A stretch of DNA of 64,000 nt. It comes from Epiperipatus broadwayi. Taxonomy: Eukaryota > Onychophora > Udeonychophora > Euonychophora > Peripatidae. Numbering within the stretch: position 1 is the stretch's first letter; the number at the start of each line of letters is the position of its first letter. Positions 12,185-23,391 of this stretch are shown here, in pieces. The position numbers were made by a program, and so were the translations under genes. The stretch lies in the NCBI GenBank assembly GCA_028023455.1, contig JAQFVV010013084.1, forward strand, positions 131,001 through 195,000, written 5' to 3'. Under the pieces are notes generated by a model. The model searched no databases, had not been told where the DNA came from, and worked only from the letters and a program-made list of their open reading frames with translations.

Positions 12185-12300
12185 TTTGTCACCCTGCTGT
12201 GAGGCCTTATCTAGCTAGCCTATCCATAGGCATAAGCAGATCATGATTCTGTGATGTGAGCAGTGCATATTATGCAGTCATGTGATTTATTCAAAAGGGG
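12185..12300 (+). promoter_or_regulatory. Leader of copy A just after the 5' LTR
   Basis: TTTGTCACCCTGCTGTGAGG follows the LTR directly and is nearly identical in copy B (about 52102-52121, minus strand). This is where a primer-binding site should sit, but it lacks the usual TGG start. TGTCACCC could be a changed TGG..ACCC site or a different priming mode. The next 100 bases are also well conserved between copies, which suggests a packaging or leader function. Confidence 0.5.
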
Positions 12301-12503
12301 GTGGAAAAATAAAATTTTAAAAGAAAAACAACATAAAAATGAATGGCATAAATGATAGATAAAGAATAAAACAGGCATAACAAAGATTCGGAGTTAAATC
12401 ATGGTATGGATGGAGAAAGAAGCTTATCAAAATAGAAATAAAAAGTACAAATAAACTATATAATAAAATATTGATGATAACCAGATCAAAAGCAAAAAAG
12501 GTG

Positions 12504-14101
12504 ATGAATACAGAAAGTATAGAGAATATTCCTGAGAAAGAAGATAAGCAAGAAGACAGAGCAGATGATTGAAAGCAATCACAGAGAAGAGGAGAGACAT
12601 CCATGTTAGCCCAGTTAATGGAATTGATAAAAAATAACAAAGAACAGAGAGAACAAAGAAAGCAAGATAACAAGAAAAGAGATAAAGAAAGAGAAGAAGA
12701 TAATAAGAAAAGAGATGAACAGAGAGAAGAAGACCACAAGAAATGAGAGGAAGAGAAAAAAGAACATAGTGAACACTGAGAAAAAGACAACAAGAAAAGA
12801 GACAAACAAAGAGAAGAAAACAACAAGAGAAGAGAATAACAGAGAGAAGAAGACAAAGAGAATTGAAAGAACAAATCAGAGAAATAACTGAATGCCAAAA
12901 TGAAAAGTTTGACCAGTTAATAAAAGAAATGACTAACATAATCTTAAAAATTAAGGAGAAAGTGATGGAGGAAGTAAAAGGCTCATTAATAGAGCAAGAA
13001 TATAAAATGACCCATATATGTGAGGCCATGGATATGAAAATAATAAGAATGCAATAATCCATGCAGGAGAAGGTGGATATATTGACTACCCAGATGAAAG
13101 AGATGGAAATAAATAATATCAATATATTGCCTATACAAGGAAAGGCAGAAACAGTCCCAAAAGAAAGTCAAAAAAAGAATTACTAAGTTAGTCATGAAGA
13201 CCCTATAACCAACCAGATATCTGGAATTGTAAACCAATTCTTAAAAATCAGAACTTTTTCAGGGAGCTGTAATAAAGCACCTGTAGAATATGTAAAAAGC
13301 TGGCAATAGCATGTAGTCATCTCCAAGGTGCAGCACAAGCATGGTGGGATTCACTGTGCACCCAACCTATAAATTTTGATGATTTTAAAGCAGCACTAAT
13401 GAGCTGCTACTGGAGCAACGATTATCAGGAGGAGATTAAATATGAGGTGTACCAGGAGAAATGTCGACCTGGAGAGCCTTATACACCCTTCTTTAGAAGA
13501 CACGTGGCCAGGTTGAGAGCCTTGACATCTGACCCCTTCTCTGAATTCCAGATTATTAGATTGATACAGCACAGCTTCCCAAGTTACATAGAAAGAATGC
13601 TAATTGGGACTGATTGGCGATCTATTGAGCAGGTTTCTGAACTACTATCAGCATATGATAGCTGCGGAGCATCAGCAACCAACGAAGAAGGAGCAACCAC
13701 AAAACAAACTTCCCTATAAAAGAGATGATGGGCCTAGAATAGGAGCCATCAGATACAAAAGGAAAATGCCTCCCAGAAAATATAACAACTATGACCCACC
13801 ATTATAGTATCATCACCAAAGAAATGAAGCACCACCATGGAAAAGACAAAGAAGATATTCAACAGGCAATATGCACAGCCCATACCAAACCCATGTAATT
13901 AGGAGATCAAATAGTGATGATAACTTGCAGAAAGGTGTGGCTAGAAATGCAAGCCATCATGATGATGTATGGCCTGAAAAATACCCAAAAATAGAACAAA
14001 ACAGAAGTGTATCACCTCAAAACAAAGAAAGATGTGATAGGAGAACTGATCATGATTATCAGTCTCCCAAACCAGGCTGTAGTTATAATTCAGAAGAATA
14101 A
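12504..14101 (+). pseudogene. Gag of copy A, decayed (Ty3/gypsy type)
   Basis: Three parts can be followed. First, a Lys/Glu/Arg-rich coiled coil from 12618 to about 12860. Second, a linker and capsid-like domain (12863-13057 and 13399-13719) with AWWDSL, ARLRALTSDPFSE and SFPSYIERMLIG, typical of retrotransposon gag. Third, a basic tail (13690-14101) rich in Arg, Lys, Tyr and Pro (RKYNNYDPP, WKRQRRYSTGN) with no CCHC zinc knuckle. The copy is broken: stops at about 12743 and 12777, a lost base before 12863, a deletion of about 50 bases near 13296 relative to copy B, and a frame change near 13690. An ATG at 12504 is followed by TGA at codon 23 in both copies, so the downstream in-frame ATG at 12618 is the likelier start. 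Confidence 0.8.
12618..12860 (+). repeat. Coding minisatellite in gag (coiled-coil repeat)
   Basis: A purine-rich repeat of roughly 33-36 bases is reiterated, each unit containing GA(T/C)AACAAGAAAAGAGA and encoding a DNKKRDKQREE-like segment. It gives a long, highly charged helix at the N-terminus of Gag. Unit number and spacing differ between copies A and B, as expected of replication slippage. The Leu/Ser/Phe-rich frames on the other strand are its shadows. Confidence 0.75.
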
Positions 14102-14342
14102 AACAGAGAAAGCTGATGGAAAAAGTTTGTGAGTGTCATGTAGTGATGCATGGACTTGTGTTTTTCATGTTGAGATGGGTGGATGATTGAGCAGAGCTGC
14201 TTGGATGCATTGTGTTATGATGCTCCGAAGTATATGCTCAGCACTATCCAGACCTGGAAGTTGTGCTCTGAGAATAGTCCAGCAATGTGTATATATAGGC
14301 CTCATGAATAGGCCCTGGTCTCTTGTATACACCAAAAGAATA

Positions 14343-14441
14343 AGCCCTTAAGACTCACAGAAGTTGAGCAGGGTTGGCTGAGTGCCAAATTGTTTTTTTT
14401 TTCTGGCTCCTACTCTTAGTTGGATGATCCTTCTAGGTACA
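14343..14441 (+). other. 5S rRNA-like segment in the 3' internal region of copy A
   Basis: AGAAGTTGAGCAGGGTTGG closely resembles the conserved 5S rRNA stretch GGAAGCTAAGCAGGGTCGG. After an interrupting T-rich block, TTGGATGATCC resembles the 5S TTGGATGGGAGACC segment, in the right order. Together they would cover much of the Pol III internal control region. The same segment is in copy B (49824-49922, minus strand), so it is part of the family. It may derive from a 5S-headed SINE or from captured 5S rRNA. It is not a functional 5S gene. Confidence 0.45.
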
Positions 14442-14696
14442 AGAGAGGTAGTGCTTAAAAATGAGATATTTTCCCATGATGTCATGGAGCAGTGCATACT
14501 AGTAGTTTCTGCTTGGCCATCTACTTGTTCTGGCATTGAAGGCTACAGTCATGTATTCACTTTTCTAGCTCATCTTACCTCATTCATCAGCAAACCTAAA
14601 ACCACTGGAAATGCAGTAATGACAAATGTTGTATATATTATATGGAATAAAATTGTACTTCCAGGCGATTGCATCCCAAAATTTGGTTGGGGGTAA

Positions 14697-16896
14697 TGAA
14701 ACAAGAATGCTGTTTCCAATGTATATTTATTCTAAGAGCTAGTTACCCTCCCACTTTAAAAAACAGCAGATGTATAAAAAGTTTAATTTATGACTTTACA
14801 AGAAAATCATTATTTTCTATAACTGAGAAAAGAAAATAATAAAGATAAATCATTATTGATTTTATAATTTTAAATTACGATGTAAATAAAGGCTGGCATT
14901 TATTAAAAATATTACATTTTCAATTTTTGAAACGATGTTTTTAAATAAAGTGTGATAACTTGAGCTAGTTGAAGGACATGGCTTAATTCTCATGCTCTCT
15001 TATCTATTCCGTTAAAAAAGTAGATTATCCAATCATTATTAAGAGAAAGACAATCGGGTTTAAATGAGAGCAGTATGCAAATTAGATATAGTGAGAAAGG
15101 CTGCTTAATCAATCCACAGGTCAAAATATAAATAGTCAAGTTGGAAGTTTAGAGGCAGATTAGTTTTGATTTTAAAACAAGAGACCTTGAAAGTATTTTA
15201 AAAAGTTTTTCTAGAGAGATTTTAAAGAGATCAAATACTTATATTTTTTTCCAAAGAGATATTTTTCATGTAGCTGTTAAAGAAGAATTTTGAAAAAAAA
15301 GATTTTAATTTTAAAAGGATATTAAACAACCTCTGTTAATGGTGGAAAAAGAAAACTTTATTAAGGAAATCTTGATGATGAAAGCCTAATCAGTCGCAGC
15401 TTTTCTCTTCATCAAACCATGATCCTCTGAGATTTGCCTGAATAACCATCATAGAAAGGAAACAATGCCCTTTTTGAAGGAACAAACTGGATAAATGAAG
15501 GTAATGATTTTATAAAAATATTCAATACTATGTGTGTTTGTAAAAACAAGACAAAACGTCTTTCTTAAACTAAAATTATATGTGTTTTTTAAAGATAAAC
15601 AAAATGTCTTTATTATAAATAAAAAAAAGAATTATTAATAAATATAGCTACATGAAAATACATTTATTATCGATAAATTATAAATGATATTAAAATCATG
15701 AATAAATGTAGCTGCATGAAAATATGTTTGTTACTGGAAAATTATAAATGAAACTAAAATTATGTGTTTATAAAAGACAAACAAAACGTCTATGAAAATA
15801 CATTTATTATAAATAAAACTAAAATTATATGTGTTTGTAAAAGACAAACAAAACGCCTTTTTTAAAAAAGAATCTAAAGTTATGAATAAAAGTAGCTCTA
15901 TGAAAATACGTTTATTATAAATGAAACTAAATTATATGTGTTTATAAAAGACAAACAAAACATCTTTCTTAGAAAAGAAACTAAAAGTATGAATGTATAC
16001 CAAGATACATAATGGACTGCAAATAAAATAACTTAAGGTTAACTGGAACTCTGAATTAGACATAAAATGTAAATTGTTGAAGAACTTTCATTCTTTAATT
16101 CTTATTGTACTATTATAAAATACATAATGGACTGCAAATAAAATAACTTAAGGTTAACTGGAACTCTTGACTTAGACATAAAATGTAAATGTAAATGGTT
16201 AAAGAACTTGCATTCTTTAATTCATATTGTCCTATTATTGGATACATGCCAAGATGCACAATGGACTGTAAATAATACAAATCATAATTAAGTGAAACTC
16301 TGAATTAAGTGCTATTAGTTGTCTTCATTACTCTCTCTGTTGTCTCAATATGTCACACTCCTCTCTGTGAAATAACTAAATGATTACAGATATAAACTGT
16401 TAAAGAATTGTTGAGAGAAGGACTTTATTATACTCTCAACAGATTACATTTTCTTTTTTTAAAGTCATATAGAAATATTTTGCTTGATGGACCTTTATTT
16501 AAACTAGTTATTAAATAAAACTATTGTTATTTAAAATTAATCTTAGTTATCCAGTTGTTCAATTCTATTTTGTTTTTTATTGCATCACTCATCATTCAGT
16601 GCACTTGTTCATGAGAATCTCATGCCTCCTGAGCTACGTCTGGCATAACTAGACCCAGGTAAGTCAGGGTGTAGTGAGATGAAACTCTAGTGGCGCCGTT
16701 TGGAAAACCAAACATATAAATGTCTAGATGCTTCCAGCCTCTGTGGTGCTACATCCTCTGATGATCAGGAAATATTGTTGTAGGGGAGGTAGCATCTGCA
16801 TTGGGTAATGCCAGTTGATATTTCCTTCCTGCAACATGCTCATCAGGAAATTGTTACAACCAAGGTAATAAAGGGTTGTGTGGTGGTTTGGTTACA
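14697..16896 (+). repeat. 3' LTR of copy A
   Basis: It begins TGAAACAAGAATGC after a GGTTGGGGGTAA tract that could serve as polypurine primer, and ends GGTTTGGTTACA against an AT run. It matches the 5' LTR closely outside the MITE insertion and one deletion. It serves here as the empty-site reference for the TTAA insertion. Confidence 0.88.
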
Positions 16897-16913
16897 ATAT
16901 ATATATATATATA

Positions 16914-17290
16914 CAGTAATAATATTTTATAAGTAGTTATAATTCATTCTAAAAAATTTTAAATAATTTGTTTAAAGACTACAAAAAAAAATATTTTGTA
17001 TGCTTTAAAAAATGCCATTATTACAATCATTCACAGTTTTTATCAATGATCTGGAAGGCTGAATTGATGAATATATAATATCAAATAGTAAATAATATTT
17101 ACTAAGGCAATAAACCTAAAGTATGTGTGGTTGAAAATGTGAAGATAGCGACCTCTACAGGTTTTAACCACAAGCTTACACATTGGAAGAAAAGAGGGGA
17201 AGCCTTCTTTACTTCAACATATCGTAAAACGTTGTCATAATTTATTTTGATTAAAGAGAGGATATTATTTTTATTATAAAAAAAGCAGAT
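16914..17290. other. AT-rich stretch without a gene
   Basis: Nothing recognisable. It separates copy A from the next gag relic. Confidence 0.5.
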
Positions 17291-18116
17291 ATGGAACTCA
17301 GTACTGTTTAAACATTGTCAGAACCTACAGGTCTTATTCAGGGAATGTTTAGGAAATTTATGGACAAGATGGAGATTGAAAATAGAGAAATGAATAATAA
17401 ATTAGAAGAGGAATAAATTTAAAAATGTTATAAGTAGAAAAATGAGTAATAAATTTTAGATTCAAAGTACAGTTATTAATAATAAATTTGAAATTCAAAG
17501 GAGAGAAAATAAGAATTAATAGAAAGCATAAGTTGATAAATTAAAGAACTAAAAGAAGAATTGAATAAAAAAGTTGAGACTTAAATGAAGACATCAAATA
17601 ATTAAATTTAGAATCAGGACAATTCAAAAATAAGCTAGACTTGTTTAAAATTGAGCTAAATGTACAAATGCAAGATTTGAAGAATTCAAATACAATTTCA
17701 ATGTTAAATTAAGATAATCTAGTGATATACGTGACAGAAGGTTTAATACATTAAAAAACCTATTGGATAAATCATAAGAGAGAATAGAGGTCAGATATGA
17801 AAATTTAAGTAGTGAATTTAAAACATGTAAAGTTGGGCATAAATAGTTAAAGAAAAAAGTATACAAAAATTGAGAAAACTGACAAAGATGACCAAGAAGC
17901 CTTAAAGTTGGAAGTTAATAATATTAAAATAGAATTAAAAAATGTGCAAAGTCATATCAAATTAGAATATAAAGAGATATATAAAAAAATAAAAAGGCTG
18001 TTAATAAAATAAAAATTTTGCAAAAATTATGCAAAACGTCACAGAGTAATTTAAAGGTCATGCAAAAAGAATTAAACAGTATTGAGCAAGTAAGACCAGG
18101 ACAACTAGATTAGTGC
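17291..18116 (+). pseudogene. Decayed gag-like coiled coil, 5' part
   Basis: Starting near GAACTCAGTACTG, broken frames read MDKMEIENREMNNKLEEE, then ELKNVQSHIKLEYKEIYKKI, rich in Glu, Lys, Asn and Leu as in a coiled coil. Many stops interrupt it. Together with 19880-20410 it looks like the gag of another LTR element, distinct in sequence from copies A and B. No LTRs were found for it. Confidence 0.4.
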
Positions 18117-19879
18117 TCTTTCAGAGACCATTTTAAATTTTAAGAACCACCCAAAAACACCACTGCACATACCAAATTGTAAATGGCATTAAATAGTCCA
18201 TATGGGATCATTTGGATGTGTCATTGGTAGTTTTAAGCAGTTCTTAGATTTCAAAATGATAGAGAGTGTTCTCTAAATGGGTCTGATCAAGAAAAGCTTA
18301 TAATTTGAAAATATTAAAAGCTTATAACTTCTAAAATACAAATTTTGTTATAATATATGTCCATAACCACATGTTGAAATAATGTAATATTAATAAAATA
18401 AAGCTTATAATTCCTAAATAATGAAAATTTATAAGTTCTAAAATATGAATGTTGTTGCAATAATGATGCCATTTCATGCTGAAATATGTAGAGAGGTGAA
18501 AGGGTGGTTTTGATATGAAGTGTCCTCCAAAAATGTAGTCTGATCAAATCAAGCTTATAATATTGAAATACTAAAAGCTTATATCTTCTAAAATACAAAT
18601 TTTATTACAATATAGGCCTATAATCACATGTTGAATAAATGTAAATTTGATCAAACTAAGCTTATAATTTCAAAATACTAAAAGTTTATAACTTCTAAAA
18701 TATGAATTTTATTACAATATATACCTATAATCACATGATGAACAAACATAAAATTGATCAAAACAAGTATATAATTTCACAATACTAAAAGTTTATAACT
18801 GCTAAAATATGGCACTTGAAAGAGAAATTGGCTGAAATAAAGCATATTAATTTTGCAATTAATCAGATTTTTTCTTACCAGAAAGGAAGTCTGACATTGC
18901 ATGTTTCATTTGTTACATGTAGTTAGAAAAAAATGGAGATAAGAAAAATAGCACTGTTTACATTTGATCTCCTAATGTGGATATCAGATCTACACTTGAA
19001 CATATTAAAGTGCTTATGGCCTTTTGAAATCAACATATGTAAAAAATGCTAACTTTTTAAATCTCCATCTTTTTCTTTGTAATAACATGTAAGAAATGAA
19101 GCATACAACTACTCACTATGGTAAAAAAGATCTGATTTATTAAATTTTTATTAATTATAAAATTAATATTCTTTACTTTGACAATTATTCTTTTGGATAA
19201 TGTTAAGATAAAATGTGATTTATTATTAACTGATAAATTAATATGCTTCAGCTATTGTTTCTGCATTTATTCAACATGTACATTATTTTAGCATGTGGTT
19301 ATGAGCCTATATAAATTTATAACATTTTAGTATTTCAAAATTATAAACTTGTTTAGATCACTTTTACATTTATTTAACATGTGGTTATGGACATATATTT
19401 TAATAAAATTAGGTTAATAATGACACTTTGTACTGAACTATACAGGAAGGGGGACAAATGTTTTTGACGATATGAAGTATTTCCAAAAATGTAAAATTCA
19501 CAAGAATGTTGTTTACCTTTTAATGTCTTTTTCTTTTTTTTAAATTAATATACATTTCCATTTTTTTCCATTTACTTTTTCTCATTAATTATTTTAACTT
19601 TGTATTTTAGAAATTATATGCTTGTAGTATTTTAAAATTTGTTTGCTCTTCACATTTTTTATATTTTGTATATTTGATTTATGTGATTCAATCAAGTATA
19701 GTTGTATGAAATTTAAGTTTTATTTTATTCATTAATGTAAATTGCAATTTTGTCATGAATGATCATATTACAAATATGTGTGGATTATTCTATATTATTT
19801 ATCACTTGGATGTGTCAGTTATGATTTTGGGCAGTCCTTAGAATTCAAAATAGTAAAGGATGCATTCTAAATCAGTACT
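18117..19879. repeat. Repeat-rich insert that splits the gag relic
   Basis: Near its ends are direct repeats of about 75 bases: 18209-18283 and 19801-19877 share TTGGATGTGTCA, the TTTTAAGCAGT/TTTTGGGCAGT block and TTCAAAAT. Inside, a unit of roughly 107 bases beginning AGCTTATAATTT..AATACTAAAAG is repeated about five times (18293-18810). It reappears inverted at about 19262-19420, and the sequence between also folds back around about 18990. Plan and position suggest a fold-back or solo-type insertion. No coding potential. Confidence 0.5.
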
Positions 19880-20410
19880 GTTAGAAGATTTAAGGGACAG
19901 GTTAGATAATTACCAATGGTCTATGCATGAATTAGAAAGTTTACACAAAGAGCAGAAAAAATTTACAATAAGATGTAAGGCAATAAGAAATTTCTAGGAC
20001 AAGAGATACATAAAGATTTTGAAAAGCAAAAGATAAGTGTAAATAATAAGATATCAGTAATGTGAGAAGATAAGATGCTAGGAATGAAGAGTAGTACTCT
20101 TGTTAAACCAACTGATGATTATACAGATAGGGTACAAAAATGTACATCTTTAGAGGATAAGCTCCTTATTAAGGTTGATTATGATATATCATTACTGCAC
20201 AGTAAGAGATGAGTAAACAGACACATAGTTCAGAGGAAATTAAAGATGAATAGCAACATAATTGGATTTATCTTGCTTAAAGTTTTTAAAGAGGAGTATG
20301 ATGATAATCCTGATAAGAACCCTGTAGAGTATTTAAGTACCTTACAATAGCTGTTTTCCTTGAATCATTTATATGAGACTGAGAAACTATTCATAGCAAG
20401 CAACTCATCT
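19880..20410 (+). pseudogene. Decayed gag-like sequence, 3' part
   Basis: Broken frames continue the coiled coil (LEDLRDRLDNYQWSMHELES) and then reach KVFKEEYDDNPDKNPVEYL, stop, LFSLNHLYETEKLF. The last part resembles the start of the retrotransposon gag domain, where a conserved Pro and Phe/Tyr-Leu helix opens the capsid region. Several in-frame stops show it is dead. Confidence 0.45.
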
Positions 20411-23387
20411 CAAATTTCAATAGATACAATATATATTGAAATCGTATTATTTAGCCATCATCCCATTTCACCTACTATTTTCCATAATAGTATCTTTTTC
20501 CGTAGTTCAAACTTGTTCCAGTCTATGTATAAAAGCTTCAAATAATTTATTTTAATATGTAATATCGGTTATTGATGTGTATGTGCATATATGTGCACAC
20601 ATTTAATAGTCATATTAATGTTCATATGGGTATAATGTATATGCAGTTATAAAGTTAAAATTAATAACATGGTACAATTTAAATTAAGTTGTGTGAACAT
20701 TGTTTTATGTGTGTAACCACCTAAATATATATGCAAAAGAAGCCATAATGTAATAGATTTAAAAGCATTACAACTCTTTTAAATTAATATAAATTTGCAT
20801 TATTCTTAATTAAAAACTTTTTATTTAAATGCATTTGTATATGAATTTCAATTCCTGTGGTAGTCCCACACACATATATAAGGAAATGTTTACAAACTTA
20901 AACTCTTTTAAAAAAAAGTTATTTGTTTTTTATAAAAAGTTATAAATTTTTAGAAAACCATCTATAAGCAATTAATAAAACTTGAAGTCAAACTTTTTTA
21001 ATGTCTTTTAAAAATGAAAGTAAAAACAAGAATGACCTGGTTAACCATTATTGTTTTAGCCAAAAAAATGACCAAAGGTTGCAATGGTCAAGTTCAGACC
21101 CTTCTCATTGCACTTTTCAGTTTAACTACCAAACCTATCTGTGCTGGGTTCAAACCCTATTAAAATATTCATTTTATTAAAATAAACATCTAAACCATAC
21201 TATCATGGCTGGGTGCACAGCATTATATATGCACATATGAATAAACGCTGTACATACATAGGCTAATAGTTGTTACAGCGAATATAGTGTTAGATCATTT
21301 ATTTATAAAATGTAGAATTTAATGTTATAATTTTATATTTTAGAAATGTCAATTTATTAAATTTAGTAAATATAAATTATTGTATGAGGATATATGAATC
21401 ACCTTATATAAAAATATATATAGAGTGTTATAATTTAATTTTGTGAAAGAGCAAAAAGCTTTTAATTTTAATTAGTTAAAAATAAAAGTTAGATGTAAAC
21501 AAATTTGCATTAAGTCCACCACACCTGTTAATCAAAGTTTGATAATTGCTTTATCCAAATTTGTCTACTAAATTGTATTCTTTAAAATCACTGAAGTAGC
21601 ATTATTTCACACCTGGAAGAGGATCTAAAGTGCATGGAAACCTAAACAAAAGCATTTTGGTCAATTTGGTAAATCTTATAATATAAAGTAATATTTTAAA
21701 AGCTAATGGGTTTCCAGGCGAAATATTATTTTTCCAGTTAAGTGCTTTGTAAGAAAAATATGGTTTATTTGAAGCTTGAAGAATGGAGTCATTAATTTTG
21801 AAAGAGTGTCGCCATTGCTGAATCTATGTCAGATCGATCTTTGAAAGATCTGACTGGAGAAAGGTGGCTGCTACTTCTAGAATCCATGGAAGAATGATGT
21901 GCCACTGCTAGCCTATGCTTAAACTAGCAGAGCCCACAAGAAACCATCCTGTAACAGCCACTCAAAAAGATGATGATACTGAAAGCCCACACCTGATTTC
22001 CAGCCAGCAATTAATCGGTATGCCAAATCTCTAACTGCAGAGCTCTGTGTTAATGAACTGTTTCTAAATTCAAATTTTTTACTCCAAAGTTTAGCTACTA
22101 AACTAAAATAATTTAATTTTTAAATTCCGTAAATGTTTTATTATAAATTACCATTAAATGAAATAATGTATTATTTATATAACTTGCTTACCTCTTGAAT
22201 ATCTTAAGTAAACTTAAATGTAAACTACTCTAAATTCTTTCATCTATCACTGTGTTTGTACCTTTAATATTTCTTCATTATTATTTTGTTATTTATATGC
22301 CAATGCTTTGAAGCAGCAAGTATTTAAACAAAATAAATATTTGGAGATATTATTGCAAATATTTTCCCCATAACTATTTTCTTAATAACATTATTGATGT
22401 TCGCTGGTTCAAATTCCTATAATTTTTATTTAATTTTAAATGTATTGTCGCCTGCTATTAAATTTTTATGTTATTGATATTTCTAAATAGCACAATGTAC
22501 TGGTCTTAGTAATATGAAAGTATATTTAGCAATTATTTGGCCATTCGATCAATAAACTTTCCCCTCCCTTGTAATAAATTATATAGATTGAAACCTAGAA
22601 ACCAGAGTTTTATTATATTTTCTTTATCCCTCTAATGTCACTTAATTTTATATAGCATTGTTAAAATTGGCTTATGATAGTAATACTGACTGGGCTACTG
22701 CCCCATATTTTGTAATAATTAAATGTCATACTTTCGCTTGGTGGATTAGATATATTAAATTCACATTCAAAGTTTAATGTTTTGCTACATCTCCTTAAGA
22801 TGGTGCCTCAGGAAAGACCATCCCATATTACCTTCTTTCAGGGTGCACACTAGTAAGACTGGATGTAATAATTTCTGGCAGTCATGTCAGCCACTCTGAC
22901 CATTTTAGCAGCAGGATGCTCAGTTCTAGGTACTGATGTTGCTCATGAAAACCTGTGACTCCAATCTATCCACAGGGCACTCTGTTATTGTAATTTTCTG
23001 GTGCTGCAGTGTGTTGGTAATCTTGTTATAGCCAGTTCTAAGTCCCATAATGTAATTAATTATTCAGTATTGAACTGAAATTTATATCTTTGGTTTTTGG
23101 GTTCAGTCCCTACTCTGAGCTATATGTTCCTACTTTATTAAATTAATAATGTCACAATAAATATTTTGTCTAAAATATTTCTTTAAATGCTTAAATGTGA
23201 AGCAGTCAAATCTGTTGCACACATTTGGCTTCAATTCTAGTGATGTTTGAAACCTTCAAACATGGGTGCGAACTCAGTCATGTAAAAATAAATCACTAGG
23301 GAGTGCAGGTATACAGGTGCACATGATTGTTTATTTTTTTGTTTTTTGTTAAGCTTTATTCTCATTTAATATTAATTTAGTTATAAA
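20411..23387. other. Long stretch without a recognisable gene
   Basis: AT-rich DNA with some GC-richer patches (21040-21200, 21780-22060, 22790-23110). GGGTTCAAACCC at about 21149, GGTTCAAATTCC at about 22407 and GGGTTCAGTCCC at about 23099 resemble Pol III B boxes and may mark old tRNA-derived SINEs, but I could not place A boxes or cloverleaf arms with confidence. Confidence 0.5.
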
Positions 23388-23391
23388 CTAT

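Larger units (their letters stand above)
9329..16896 (+). mobile_element. Gag-only LTR retrotransposon, copy A
   Basis: Two LTRs (9329-12184 and 14697-16896) flank an internal region of only about 2.5 kb that encodes a decayed gag and nothing resembling protease, RT, RNase H or integrase. Both outer ends lie against AT runs. Copy B at 46875-54960 has the same plan, so the missing pol is a family trait and not a local deletion. This matches the definition of terminal-repeat retrotransposons with a gag domain (TR-GAG), which need pol from a partner. The LTRs are unusually long, about as long as the whole internal region. The first dinucleotide of the 5' LTR is TA where the 3' LTR has TG. Confidence 0.85.

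Noticed and set aside
12317-13122. Leu/Ser/Phe-rich minus-strand ORFs (and plus-strand counterparts at 51283-51907)
   Set aside because: Antisense shadows of the gag coiled-coil repeat.
21149-21161. B-box-like GGGTTCAAACCC (also near 22407 and 23099) as tRNA or SINE
   Set aside because: No matching A box at the right distance and no cloverleaf could be drawn; kept only as a remark.
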